Source: Sulfurospirillum sp. UCH001
GTDB lineage: Bacteria; Campylobacterota; Campylobacteria; Campylobacterales; Sulfurospirillaceae
Length of the DNA stretch: 64,000 bases
Assembly: GCF_001548035.1 (NCBI RefSeq)
Contig: NZ_AP014723.1
Location: 744,001-808,000, forward strand
Direction: 5' to 3'
In this document: piece after piece, positions 28,241 through 37,096 of the stretch
Layout of the letters: every line of letters begins with the position of its first letter
Position numbering within the stretch: the stretch's first letter is position 1
The notes under the pieces: generated by a model
Seen by the model: only the letters and a program-made list of their open reading frames with translations
Databases searched by the model: none
Told to the model about the DNA's origin: nothing
Program-made: the position numbers and the translations under genes

Positions 28241-28720
28241 ATGATGCGTTTTATGGCAGTGGTTTTAGTAGCGTTTTTAATGAGTGGGTGTGCTTCAAAA
28301 TTGGCTGATAATATGGATGAAAAAACACTTGACTACAGTATGGCAAACTCGAAAAAAATAGAAATAAAAAATTCTGAAACCTCTAAAACTTTTGTCATTA
28401 TCACCTATATCAATCCAATCAATCATGAATTAGTGACACAAGAGAGTGAGAAATTTATTGTTGGAACATACAAAGCATCAGGCGATGGCGCGTTCGAAAA
28501 AGTAACACTTTCTGGTTTTCAAGTCAATGGTTCCGATGAAAATCTTACCGTCGCTCCTTTAAATAGAGATTATCCATTGCTCAAATTACTTCCAACAACG
28601 AATGCATGGACCAACTATGTGTTAGTCCAAGCACCAAAAACAGATGAAATTGAGATGGAAATTAGTTTCGAAAGCGATCAGTCGCAGCGGGTACCAGTAA
28701 AATTTCGAAAAGATTTTTAA
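28241..28720 (+). CDS. Predicted lipoprotein, YcfL-like
   Basis: A lipoprotein of about 159 residues with signal and lipobox LMSGC near residue 19. The mature domain is a small beta-sandwich-like sequence that I associate only loosely with YcfL. Three consecutive ATG codons (28238, 28241, 28244) follow GAGG at 28233; the second or third is best spaced. C. jejuni has a lipoprotein gene between mobB and slt in the same orientation as far as I remember. The last 59 bases overlap the convergent slt coding region. Confidence 0.75.
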   Translation: MMRFMAVVLVAFLMSGCASKLADNMDEKTLDYSMANSKKIEIKNSETSKTFVIITYINPINHELVTQESEKFIVGTYKASGDGAFEKVTLSGFQVNGSDENLTVAPLNRDYPLLKLLPTTNAWTNYVLVQAPKTDEIEMEISFESDQSQRVPVKFRKDF

Positions 28721-30305
28721 TCGAAACATCTTCTCCTAGAAGATGACGATATACGACATAGTTCGCGAGTACTTTTTTACCGTACTCTCGACTCTCTTCA
28801 TTGATCATAGTCTCCATACTTAAAAACGGCTCATACCTTCCATCACTAAACGCACCTGCTTGAAGATGTTTCTTCGTAAAGCCCATTCCACCGTTATAGG
28901 CATACGCTACAAAGAGCGGGTGGTATAAACTTTTTTCTAAGAAATTGAGATGAATATTGCCAAAGAGATAGGCGATACGTGGATCAAACATAGCGGAGAC
29001 TGAAAAATCCTCTAGCTTCTCTTTTTTTGCAATATCCCGAGCGACAAATGGCATAAATTGCATCATTCCTAAGGCATACGATGTTGAAACTACAGAGGGG
29101 ATAAATCGGCTTTCTTGGCGCGCAATGGCTAGCATAAGCGCTTGACGATGAATCGTATAACTACTAATTTCTTCAGGATACGGAATAGGGTAATAATTCT
29201 TGCTATAGCGAGTAGCACGCTCCATCAGATAGCTGTAATGTGGCAAAGTATTGGCATATTTAAAACTTTGTGCGAGTGTTTCAACCTCTTCACTATTCAT
29301 ATGATAAACTTTATTCATTACTTTGATCCATGCAAAAGGATCGTTGACATTGAAACTTGGGTGTATACCTTCCAGCACAGGTGAGACGATATTTTTATAT
29401 GGCAAATCAAGCATCTCATACGCATAAAGAGAATACATATTGATGTCGTTGTCTTGTACGATGCGCTCTAAATAGTGTTTATCTTTTGTGACAAGGTATT
29501 GCCAAAAGAGGGCTTTGTCTTTCTCTTCTCCTTTGGTTGAGCGTTCATTCGAGAGTTCAAAAAAGTAAAGGGCGCGTTCTTTTTCTTCGTATTTAAGCGA
29601 ATTGAGTCCTAAATAAAAGAGGGCTTTGGCATTTACACCCGCTGCAGGAGTTACATATAAGAGTGATTTTTGAACATTATCGAGTTTATCATTTTGCGCA
29701 ACATTGTAGGCAAATTGATTGAATTTCGCAGAGTGGGAAAGTCTATCCATCTGCTCTTTTGGAATAATATTTTGATTGAAAATGGCAGCTTTATAGGCAG
29801 TAATGCTGCCATTAAAGAGGGTTAGAAAGGTGTTTATATCACTACTCAGAGCTGCTTCATAAACATTTTCATTTTCCATCAACGTAATAAGGTTGACAAG
29901 CTCTTTATTGTGTTTAAGACGAGGTTTGATGAGCTTGAGTTGACCTTTAGGAAGTGAAGTCACTTTCGCGATATTAATACCCATATTGAGACATTCGTCA
30001 TCTTCTTTTAGTAAAGCACTTACGTCTAAATCAACACACTTAGAGATTTTTTTATACTCAAGATTGTCCATTTTCTTTGCAAAAAGGTGGAAAAAGCGCA
30101 TGTTCATGGTATGCACCATCCCAAAGAGCGCTTTAGCTTCTTTGGGAGTGACCGCATCACTTTGTACATATTCGTAGATGTAAAAATCTTTCGCAAGACT
30201 GCGTGGTTTATCATTGAAAAATGCAAAATTTACGGGCTCATCAGCAAACAGGTCAATGCAAATACAAAGGCAGAGAAAAAGGCCTATAAAAAATTTATAA
30301 AGCAT
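28662..30305 (-). CDS. slt: Soluble lytic murein transglycosylase
   Basis: A periplasmic glycan-cleaving enzyme of about 547 residues. The ATG at 30305 gives a clean signal peptide (LYKFFIGLFLCLCICIDLFA); a longer in-frame start would run 39 bases further into yggT. The N-terminal two thirds are helical (superhelical U-domain as in Slt70), and the C-terminal SLT domain has the catalytic glutamate in ARQESRF, then YALGMMQFMP and AYNGGMGF. It overlaps yggT by 11 bases upstream and the lipoprotein gene by 59 bases at the 3' end. Confidence 0.92.
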   Translation of the reverse strand: MLYKFFIGLFLCLCICIDLFADEPVNFAFFNDKPRSLAKDFYIYEYVQSDAVTPKEAKALFGMVHTMNMRFFHLFAKKMDNLEYKKISKCVDLDVSALLKEDDECLNMGINIAKVTSLPKGQLKLIKPRLKHNKELVNLITLMENENVYEAALSSDINTFLTLFNGSITAYKAAIFNQNIIPKEQMDRLSHSAKFNQFAYNVAQNDKLDNVQKSLLYVTPAAGVNAKALFYLGLNSLKYEEKERALYFFELSNERSTKGEEKDKALFWQYLVTKDKHYLERIVQDNDINMYSLYAYEMLDLPYKNIVSPVLEGIHPSFNVNDPFAWIKVMNKVYHMNSEEVETLAQSFKYANTLPHYSYLMERATRYSKNYYPIPYPEEISSYTIHRQALMLAIARQESRFIPSVVSTSYALGMMQFMPFVARDIAKKEKLEDFSVSAMFDPRIAYLFGNIHLNFLEKSLYHPLFVAYAYNGGMGFTKKHLQAGAFSDGRYEPFLSMETMINEESREYGKKVLANYVVYRHLLGEDVSIKNLFEILLVPAATDRFRN

Positions 30306-30591
30306 TGGCGAGCGCAAAAAGAAGTTTAACTGCAAAAAGATCAATAAATTGTAATGTTAAAATTACAATCAACGGTGCAAGATCGATCCCACCAATAAGG
30401 GTTGGAACAAGCCTTCGAATAAAGGCATAAACTGGGTTCGTTAAGCGAAAGAGAATCTGCACAATAGGGTTGTACGGATCAGGTCGCACAAAGGTAATAA
30501 GAGCTGCAATAATCACCACCCAAATATAGATGTTGATTAAGGTATGTAAAATGGTGGCAAATGCTTCAATGAGTGTCGCTAAAACGATCAT
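30295..30591 (-). CDS. YggT family membrane protein
   Basis: A 98-residue protein with two membrane segments separated by the conserved loop RPDPYNPIVQILFRLTNPVYAFIRR, typical of YggT/Ycf19 proteins. In other bacteria the family is linked to cell division, osmotic tolerance or membrane protein assembly; the role here is unknown. It is coupled to the gltX paralogue by a four-base overlap (ATGA). Confidence 0.9.
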   Translation of the reverse strand: MIVLATLIEAFATILHTLINIYIWVVIIAALITFVRPDPYNPIVQILFRLTNPVYAFIRRLVPTLIGGIDLAPLIVILTLQFIDLFAVKLLFALANAL

Positions 30592-31763
30592 CTAACAATC
30601 TCCTTCAGATAGTTTTTAATCAGTGGATACATAAGAGCCAGTTCAAGACCTTGAACTGACCCGCTTAGCCAAAAATGAAGCGGTTTAAAAAACGCTTCAT
30701 CATGTAGGTTACTTTTCTCTAGCAAATAGGCTTGAAATTCATCAAACATTTCAAAATAGGGCGCATTGAAAATAAGCTCTTGAAGTAGTTTACTCTCTGC
30801 CTCAAAGGTCGCAAGTGGCTCTTTTTTGGCAAAGATAACATCTATTTTTTGTTTGATTTCAAGGGTTGTGCTCACTTCTTTGGTGTAAAGCTTTGCTAGT
30901 TTCCCAATGTTTTCACATGCATATCCGATACGTTTTGACAGTTCCATATCAGAGAGCTTTTTGATGTGTTCACGGTTGATGAAACCAAGTTTTTCCATAT
31001 CAAAATGCACAGAATCTTTGGAAATAGTGGCAATGTCAAACCATGAAAGTGCCTCTTCCAGCGTGAAGATTTCTGTTGGTGTTGGAGTGCTTAAAAGCAG
31101 AAGATAATTCGCAATCGCTTCAGGCATATAGCCTTGATCTAAAAGCCACTGAACGCTTTTCTCACTTTCATGTACCGTCGGTAGATGCGTATATGAAATG
31201 GCTTGATCATAGCCGATAGCATGGCGGATAAGCTCTTCTTTAGAGCTGTTTTCAAGATATGCTTCATCTTGGATAATGGTAGAAACGCCTTGAAGCATGT
31301 CATCAAATGCGCATGCAAAAGTATAGGTTGGGTATTTATTTCGCGCCATAATAACAAAGCTATCACTGATAGGTTCTGTTTTCATGCGAATCACAAAGGG
31401 GTTTGGATTGTTCAACACTTCATCAGGACTTAGATGCTCGCATCTGCCATCATATGGAGTTGCTTTTTCATCGGGGCAAAAACAGATAAAGGCTTTTTTT
31501 CTATCTAACAATGTTGATGCGAACTGAAGATGGTATTTAAAGTTGTCGCTTTGGTAGTAAAGATGCGAATACGAAATGCCAAAAAGAGCTATTATGTCTA
31601 AAAGCTCTTGGTCTTTTCCGTCGATATTATGGGCTTTATCGCCATCTTCAACACGCACGATGAGATGCTTGCCCGTTTGCTTTGCACAGATGTAATTTAT
31701 CAAAGCAACTCTAAGGTCGCTTAGGTGCAGATCACGCGTAGGGAAGAGGGAAACTCTATACAT
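30588..31763 (-). CDS. Degenerate glutamyl-tRNA synthetase paralogue (catalytic motifs lost)
   Basis: A 391-residue protein clearly related along its length to bacterial GluRS: the N-terminal NYICAKQTGKHLIVRVED stretch, the YQSDN and FACAFDDMLQGVSTII segments, and the anticodon-binding helical part. Both class I signatures are gone, however. The HIGH region reads PTRDLHLSDLR instead of PxPTGxxHIGxxR, the following RIEDTD reads RVEDGD, and the KMSKR loop is missing between HLPTVHES and KSVQWLLDQGYMPEA. The frame is intact with no internal stop, so it is not an obvious pseudogene. It overlaps glnS by eight bases and yggT by four. It sits where C. jejuni has one of its two gltX genes. Confidence 0.85.
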   Translation of the reverse strand: MYRVSLFPTRDLHLSDLRVALINYICAKQTGKHLIVRVEDGDKAHNIDGKDQELLDIIALFGISYSHLYYQSDNFKYHLQFASTLLDRKKAFICFCPDEKATPYDGRCEHLSPDEVLNNPNPFVIRMKTEPISDSFVIMARNKYPTYTFACAFDDMLQGVSTIIQDEAYLENSSKEELIRHAIGYDQAISYTHLPTVHESEKSVQWLLDQGYMPEAIANYLLLLSTPTPTEIFTLEEALSWFDIATISKDSVHFDMEKLGFINREHIKKLSDMELSKRIGYACENIGKLAKLYTKEVSTTLEIKQKIDVIFAKKEPLATFEAESKLLQELIFNAPYFEMFDEFQAYLLEKSNLHDEAFFKPLHFWLSGSVQGLELALMYPLIKNYLKEIVR

Positions 31764-34011
31764 GCTTGAGTTTCTCCGCTACAAGGTCGTTGACAACACT
31801 TGGATTTGCTTTGCCACCACTGCTTTTAAGCACTTGTCCTACAAAGAAGCCAAAAAGATTGGTATTGCCTGCTTTGTATTTTGCGACATTGTCAGGATTT
31901 TTTGCGATGACATCATCGATGAGAGGTTTGAGTTTTTCAGGATCGCTGATTTGAACGAGCCCTTTGGCTTCAACAATGGCTTTTGGTTGTTCTCCTGTTT
32001 GTGCCATCTCTTCAAAGACTTGTTTGGCGATTTTATTTGAAATAACACCTTCATCGATCATTTTAGCGAGTTCTGCAACTTCTTTTGCGCTGAATGTGAG
32101 TTCACTCGTTTGTTTCAGTTCACGTGCGACTTCATTGGCGATAATATTGGCAAGCGTAATAGGGCTTTTAAAGACACTAAGCGCTTCGTTGTAAAAGCGT
32201 GAAAGCTCAACATCACGCGCAAGCGTATTGGCAATTTCTGCATTGAGTTTTAACTCTGTTGTGTATGTATTAAAAAGTGCTTGTTCTTCCTCATTCATAG
32301 GTGCAACTTCGCCTTCAACGTGAGCAACTTTTTGAGCTTGAGGTTTAGGTGTTGGTTTTTCGGTAGATTCTACTTTTTTTGCCCAAGAGTCTTTCAGACC
32401 TACGATTTTGTTAAAGACAGGTTTTACATCCGTATAATCTATTGGGTCTGCATAGAAATAACCTTGTCTCTCAAACTGGAATCTCACATCGGGTTTTTCA
32501 CTAATGACAGCTGGCTCAACATACGCATTTTTAAGGATGTGCAGAGAATCAGGGTTAAGATCTTCCAACCCTTCAGGCGCATCAACTTTGTAGAGTCTTT
32601 CATACAAACGTACTTCAACATTCTTCGCGTGTTTTGCACTCACCCAATGAATCGCGCTTTTTGTTTTGATGCCACTGGTATCCTCGCCACTTTTGGAATT
32701 AGGCGCATAGGTTGCTTTGATTTCTACGATCTTTCCGTGAGCATCTTTGATGACCTCTTTAACGCTGATAATATAGGCGTGTTTGAGGCGCACGGGTTGT
32801 TCTGGGCTAAGACGGAAATAGTCTGCTGGAGGATTTTCCATAAAGTCATCACGCTCGATGTAAATCTCTTTTGAGAAAGGTAGTTTGCGTGAACCTTCTT
32901 TAGGAACATCGTGAGGATAGTACGAAGCATCAATCTCTTCTTCACCTTCGTAATTTTCAATGGTCACTTTAAGTGGGTCTAATACGCACATGACACGAGG
33001 AACTTTTTTGTTTAAATCATCTCTAATACAAAATTCAAGTTGCGCGACATCGACCATGGAGTTCGCTTTAGCGATACCGATTTGGTCACAAAAATTGATG
33101 ATCGATTCTGGTGTATAACCACGTCGTTTATAGCCAGCAATCGTTGGAAGGCGAGGGTCATCCCAGCCATTCACATAGTTGCCATTGACGAGTTCTAAAA
33201 GTTTTCGTTTGCTCATGACGGTATAGTTCATGCCCAAACGTGCAAATTCATGTTGATATGGGCGTGGAGGCGTGAGTTCGAGTGCATCGAGTACCCAGTC
33301 ATAAATGTCACGGTTGTTTTCAAACTCTAAGGTACAGATAGAGTGCGTTACCCCTTCGATGTAGTCTGATAAGCAGTGGGCAAAGTCGTACATTGGGTAG
33401 ATGCACCATGTGTCGCCTGTTCTAAAATGGTGCGCGTGGCGGATACGGTATAAAAGAGGATCTCTCATTTTCATATTGGCAGCAGCCATATCGATTTTAG
33501 CTCTTAAAACATGCTCACCATCTTTAAATTCACCCTTTTTCATGCGCTCCAGTAGGTCTAGATTTTCTTCAATGCTGCGTTCTGCGTATTTACTTCTACG
33601 CCCTGGTTCTTTAATGGTTCCACGGTATTCGCGGATTTCTTCTTCGTTCAGGCTATCGACATACGCTTTGCCCATCTTAACGAGCTGTACAGCATAGTCA
33701 TAAATCTTAGGAAAATAATCTGATGCGAAATAGACGGTGTCCTTCCAATCAAATCCAAGCCATTTTACTGCATCTTTAAGCGCTTCAACGTATTTCATAT
33801 CTTCTGTTGTCGGGTTTGTGTCATCCATTCTGAGGTTACAATGCCCTTTGTAATCACGGGCAATGCCGAAATTGATACAGATAGACTTAGCATGTCCAAT
33901 GTGAGGGAATCCATTAGGCTCAGGAGGAAATCTCGTAACGATGTTTTTATATTTTCCAGAGGCTAGGTCCTCTTCAACTTTCGTGCGTAAAAAATCTTTG
34001 CTCTCGCTCAT
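31756..34011 (-). CDS. glnS: Glutaminyl-tRNA synthetase fused to a YqeY/GatB-type tail
   Basis: Class I GlnRS of about 751 residues. HIGH is PPEPNGFPHIGHAKS near residue 32, the KMSKS loop is VMSKRKL, and GlnRS-type sequence such as FRTGDTWCIYPMYDFAHCLSD is present. After the beta-barrel anticodon domain (to about residue 555) a linker leads to a C-terminal extension of about 170 residues resembling the YqeY/GatB tail (ISNKIAKQVFEEMAQTGE, LFGFFVGQVLKSSGGKANP). Such tails are known on Deinococcus GlnRS, where they help tRNA-Gln recognition. Most Campylobacterota lack GlnRS, so this is probably a transferred gene. I take the ATG at 34011 rather than a TTG three codons earlier. Confidence 0.95.
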   Translation of the reverse strand: MSESKDFLRTKVEEDLASGKYKNIVTRFPPEPNGFPHIGHAKSICINFGIARDYKGHCNLRMDDTNPTTEDMKYVEALKDAVKWLGFDWKDTVYFASDYFPKIYDYAVQLVKMGKAYVDSLNEEEIREYRGTIKEPGRRSKYAERSIEENLDLLERMKKGEFKDGEHVLRAKIDMAAANMKMRDPLLYRIRHAHHFRTGDTWCIYPMYDFAHCLSDYIEGVTHSICTLEFENNRDIYDWVLDALELTPPRPYQHEFARLGMNYTVMSKRKLLELVNGNYVNGWDDPRLPTIAGYKRRGYTPESIINFCDQIGIAKANSMVDVAQLEFCIRDDLNKKVPRVMCVLDPLKVTIENYEGEEEIDASYYPHDVPKEGSRKLPFSKEIYIERDDFMENPPADYFRLSPEQPVRLKHAYIISVKEVIKDAHGKIVEIKATYAPNSKSGEDTSGIKTKSAIHWVSAKHAKNVEVRLYERLYKVDAPEGLEDLNPDSLHILKNAYVEPAVISEKPDVRFQFERQGYFYADPIDYTDVKPVFNKIVGLKDSWAKKVESTEKPTPKPQAQKVAHVEGEVAPMNEEEQALFNTYTTELKLNAEIANTLARDVELSRFYNEALSVFKSPITLANIIANEVARELKQTSELTFSAKEVAELAKMIDEGVISNKIAKQVFEEMAQTGEQPKAIVEAKGLVQISDPEKLKPLIDDVIAKNPDNVAKYKAGNTNLFGFFVGQVLKSSGGKANPSVVNDLVAEKLKHV

Positions 34012-34180
34012 TTTCTTCAAACCTTTTGATGTAGAACTCTTATATGTTTGTATTTTACCATTCTCTGTATTAATAAACCCAAAAGTGCTAAAAAAAGAGT
34101 GGAAAACACCTTATGATGTTATGAAGTTTTCTTGATAATTTGGATGGATGTATATGCTAAAAATGGTAGATAAAGTTCCA

Positions 34181-34223
34181 TCACATCATCATATCTACGA
34201 GAAAATAAAATATGATGATGTGA
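34181..34223. repeat. Perfect 14-bp inverted repeat downstream of the hydrolase gene
   Basis: TCACATCATCATAT at 34181-34194 is exactly repeated in reverse complement at 34210-34223 with a 15-base loop. It lies 26 bases after the stop codon of the - strand hydrolase gene, in the 237-base space before glnS. There is no T tract on either strand. It may end or stabilise the hydrolase transcript. The rest of this intergenic region shows no other recognisable element apart from the presumed glnS promoter. Confidence 0.55.
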
Positions 34224-34248
34224 AAAAGATTGGATAGTTTTATGTAAC

Positions 34249-35598
34249 TTATCTTGCGGGAACTCTTGTTGAAAGTGGTGCTGGTTTGTACTCAGGTAAA
34301 ATACGACAATCACCTTGTGGTTTCCATTTTGCATCCAGTGTAATACACTTTTGTGCAACGTCTTGAGGTGTTGGTTTTTTCCCACTCTCTACCCATGTAA
34401 GAAGGGCATTCATGGCGGCTACATATTGTGCGTCGCTCAGATAACTATGTTCTTTATCGTTGGTATAAAGCTGAACTAAGTTTTTACTGTGTCCTGCTTT
34501 TGCAACGGTCTCTTCCCATGCACTTGCGAGCTCAACAAAAGCGATAGAATCATTGACAGCACGCATTGTGATGATTGGAAGTGCGATATTTCCTGTTGGA
34601 TTGGTATCTTTACCAAAATCAGCAACAGCAGTTGGATCTGCTTTATAGCGAAGCACTTTTTTATTAAGCTCTTCATCATTAGATGAACCAACATACTTCA
34701 CGTTTTCATTCCCAAATGGGTTACGACCATCTAAACGGTTGAAAACGATGTCTTGGAAGTGTTGTGTTGCCCAAGCAAGATGCCCTTGAATACTTTTTTC
34801 AGGGATTTTAATGACATTGACAATGGTTTTAAGGTTTTCTTTCTGTTTCTCTGAGCGTTCCGCTTCTGGTTTATTGAGTCCTAAACATTCATTGACTCTT
34901 TGAGTGAGATCTTCTTTACTCATTTTGGCGTCTTTTGAGGCCAACCCTTGCCAGAGAGGGTATTGAATCTCATTGGCGCGCGGATGATTTTCACAAAGAG
35001 CTTGCCATACAACTCTTAAATCCAGTCTAAAATCATACGATTTTGTACCGCCTGCAAGAACGCCACTTGTAAGGAGTACAGCATCGATTTGAGGTTGTAC
35101 TTTTGAAAGAGGGCCACCTACTTCAGCAGCACGCGCAGCGACACCACCGCCCCATGACTGTCCATGTAAAATGACTTTCTTTGTCTTACCTACCAGTTTG
35201 GAAGCAATAGGTAAAAGACGTGCGGTATCTTCTGCGGCTGACATAAGGGCTACGCCACCTTGTCTATAAGATGTGACAGCGAGAGCATTACCGCTTCGCA
35301 CCCAAATGGACCAGCGTTCAAAATCTTCAATAGCACGTTCTGCTTTAGGGTGTTTCCCAAGAGCAGGACCTCCGTGTGAATGAAGCACTAAATTGCCATT
35401 CCACTCTTTAGGTTTTGCAACCCAATAATAGGCACCCGCTTCATCTTGTCCTGACCAACATGTTGTTTCTGCAGGAAGATCTTTTACTTCAGCAGGGCAT
35501 GGTTGTTGTTGAGGTGCAGCAAAAGAAAAAGAGAGTGCAGTGCTTGCTAAAAGACAACTTTTGATTAAAATTGATGATAATTTTGGTTTAGATTTCAT
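34249..35598 (-). CDS. Secreted alpha/beta hydrolase
   Basis: A protein of about 449 residues with an N-terminal signal peptide (ILIKSCLLASTALSFSFA). An alpha/beta-hydrolase fold is suggested by LVLHSHGGP (oxyanion-hole HG motif), the nucleophile elbow GQSWGG with the catalytic serine near residue 142, and a late KEHSYLS that could supply the histidine. The acid residue is not assigned. The substrate is unknown; an ester or amide is likely from the fold. The ATG at 35598 follows GGAG at good spacing; another in-frame ATG lies five codons upstream. It is 83 bases downstream of the porin gene on the same strand and may share its transcript. Confidence 0.75.
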   Translation of the reverse strand: MKSKPKLSSILIKSCLLASTALSFSFAAPQQQPCPAEVKDLPAETTCWSGQDEAGAYYWVAKPKEWNGNLVLHSHGGPALGKHPKAERAIEDFERWSIWVRSGNALAVTSYRQGGVALMSAAEDTARLLPIASKLVGKTKKVILHGQSWGGGVAARAAEVGGPLSKVQPQIDAVLLTSGVLAGGTKSYDFRLDLRVVWQALCENHPRANEIQYPLWQGLASKDAKMSKEDLTQRVNECLGLNKPEAERSEKQKENLKTIVNVIKIPEKSIQGHLAWATQHFQDIVFNRLDGRNPFGNENVKYVGSSNDEELNKKVLRYKADPTAVADFGKDTNPTGNIALPIITMRAVNDSIAFVELASAWEETVAKAGHSKNLVQLYTNDKEHSYLSDAQYVAAMNALLTWVESGKKPTPQDVAQKCITLDAKWKPQGDCRILPEYKPAPLSTRVPAR

Positions 35599-35680
35599 AA
35601 TAGATTGCTCCATATCGTTATACAGGTTAACCCATGAAGCAGCGTTTTACTGCTTCATCGGAACTTACAAAAAGGATGTA

Positions 35681-36934
35681 TTAAAATTTATAGTTGGCTT
35701 TAAACCAAAGTTCTTCGCCTTTACCAGTGCCTGCGGATGCTGTTTTTTCTGATTCGTCACCGAGGATGGTATAAATGATATCAGCTTCTAACCCTTTAAG
35801 GGCGCCGACGAATTTATAGCTGCCGTAAAGGTCAGTGATCGTTTGGTCATTATTGGCAGGTTTTGATGCGACATCAAGCGCTGTATAGCGAGCACCTGTG
35901 GTTAGACCAATTTCTTTAAAGTTATAGTTGGCATCTACAGTATAACCTGTTGTGTCTGAGCTATAAGTTCCAACTCTGACTTGTTTACCTTTGACATAGT
36001 TAGGTTGTGCACCACCACCAAGACCTGCTTTAACACCTTTGTTGCCATCATCATCACTGATAGTGGAGTATGCTACATAGGTTTTGAAATCTCCATATCC
36101 AAGACTTAATTTAACACCTAACATGGTTGCTTCGTCATAATGCTTCCAGTCAGAATAGAGGTAGTTCATGGCAATGCCATAATCAAAATTGTTGTATTTG
36201 TTTGTATATTCTGCTTCAAAGTAGTAGTCTTTATAGCCTTGAATACGGCTGCTTGCACTTGAGCCTTTTGCATCATCATCAAAGGTTAAGTACTGAACTG
36301 TTAACTCTACATTAGGAATAGATTTGTTGACAATCATTGCTGTGTAGGCATAATCATGGTCATTGTTAAGTTCATTGAAGTTAGATACATTACCCGCACC
36401 ATCGGTTCTATCTTGGTATTTTGTAATAGCTCCAACCATAACACTTGTGCTTGGAAGATCAGTATTGGTTACTAATGCACCTTCAAACGATTGTGTAATT
36501 GGTCTAGAAGTACTGCTACCAATAAGAGGTGTTTTAATAAATTGACGACCGATTTTAGCGGTTGTTTTGCCTAATGTATAAAGAACATAGGCTTCTGAGA
36601 GTTGTGTTCCAGAGCCATAGATATCATCATTTGTTCCGCCTGTTCCAAAAACAGCTTTAGCCGTTGCATCTGCAAATGGTGCTGCACTTGTTTGGGATGT
36701 TAAGCCTAAGCTAAGGCCATAAAATGTGCCTGTTTCATAGTGAAGTTGCATACCTGTAATAAAAATGTCAGCACTTGAATTTGCTTTATCTTTATCACGA
36801 TCAAAATACCAAGCGCGAAGCTCTCCACTAATTTTTCCCTCTTTAAATGCATCAGCGAGTGTATCTGCTGCAAATGAACTGGTTGTAAGACCAGCAACGA
36901 CGATAGCCGCCAAACTAAGTTTAGCTAGTTTCAT
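35681..36934 (-). CDS. Outer-membrane porin, OprD/Campylobacter-type (paralogue 1)
   Basis: A 417-residue beta-barrel protein with a signal peptide ending at SSFA-A, alternating beta strands, and the C-terminal FKANYKF with terminal Phe needed for outer-membrane insertion. The mature N-terminus DTLADAFKEGKISGELRAWY matches the porin at 48268 almost exactly. The ATG at 36934 has AAGGAGAAAGGT just upstream; a longer frame start 30 bases earlier lacks a signal-peptide fit. It lies between the response regulator gene upstream and the hydrolase gene downstream, all on the - strand. Substrate selectivity is not readable, but the context (anion symporter) suggests anionic solutes. Confidence 0.88.
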   Translation of the reverse strand: MKLAKLSLAAIVVAGLTTSSFAADTLADAFKEGKISGELRAWYFDRDKDKANSSADIFITGMQLHYETGTFYGLSLGLTSQTSAAPFADATAKAVFGTGGTNDDIYGSGTQLSEAYVLYTLGKTTAKIGRQFIKTPLIGSSTSRPITQSFEGALVTNTDLPSTSVMVGAITKYQDRTDGAGNVSNFNELNNDHDYAYTAMIVNKSIPNVELTVQYLTFDDDAKGSSASSRIQGYKDYYFEAEYTNKYNNFDYGIAMNYLYSDWKHYDEATMLGVKLSLGYGDFKTYVAYSTISDDDGNKGVKAGLGGGAQPNYVKGKQVRVGTYSSDTTGYTVDANYNFKEIGLTTGARYTALDVASKPANNDQTITDLYGSYKFVGALKGLEADIIYTILGDESEKTASAGTGKGEELWFKANYKF

Positions 36935-37096
36935 ACCTTTCTCCTTGTGTGAAATAATTCTCAAGACAGAAGAAGTTTAGGAGAAAAAAGTTTCTGGAAA
37001 GTCGCTTTTTGAACCTTTAAAAAAAATGATTGCATAGGTCGGCTTAAAAAGGGGTGCAGTAGTAAAGAAGTCACTCAAAGAAACAAAAAAGAGGTT

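Noticed and set aside
30588-31763. Calling the GluRS paralogue a pseudogene
   Set aside because: The frame is complete, overlaps both neighbours in the usual coupled way, and keeps family sequence outside the catalytic loops. Loss of motifs alone does not show that the gene is dead.
32281-32874. A 197-codon open frame on the + strand opposite glnS
   Set aside because: Phe/Ile/Arg-rich composition typical of antisense shadows; glnS on the other strand has complete motifs throughout.
36935-37096. A sigma-54 promoter upstream of the first porin
   Set aside because: No GG-N10-GC pair in the right context was found on the - strand; only AT-rich sequence and the AGCGACTTT word are visible.
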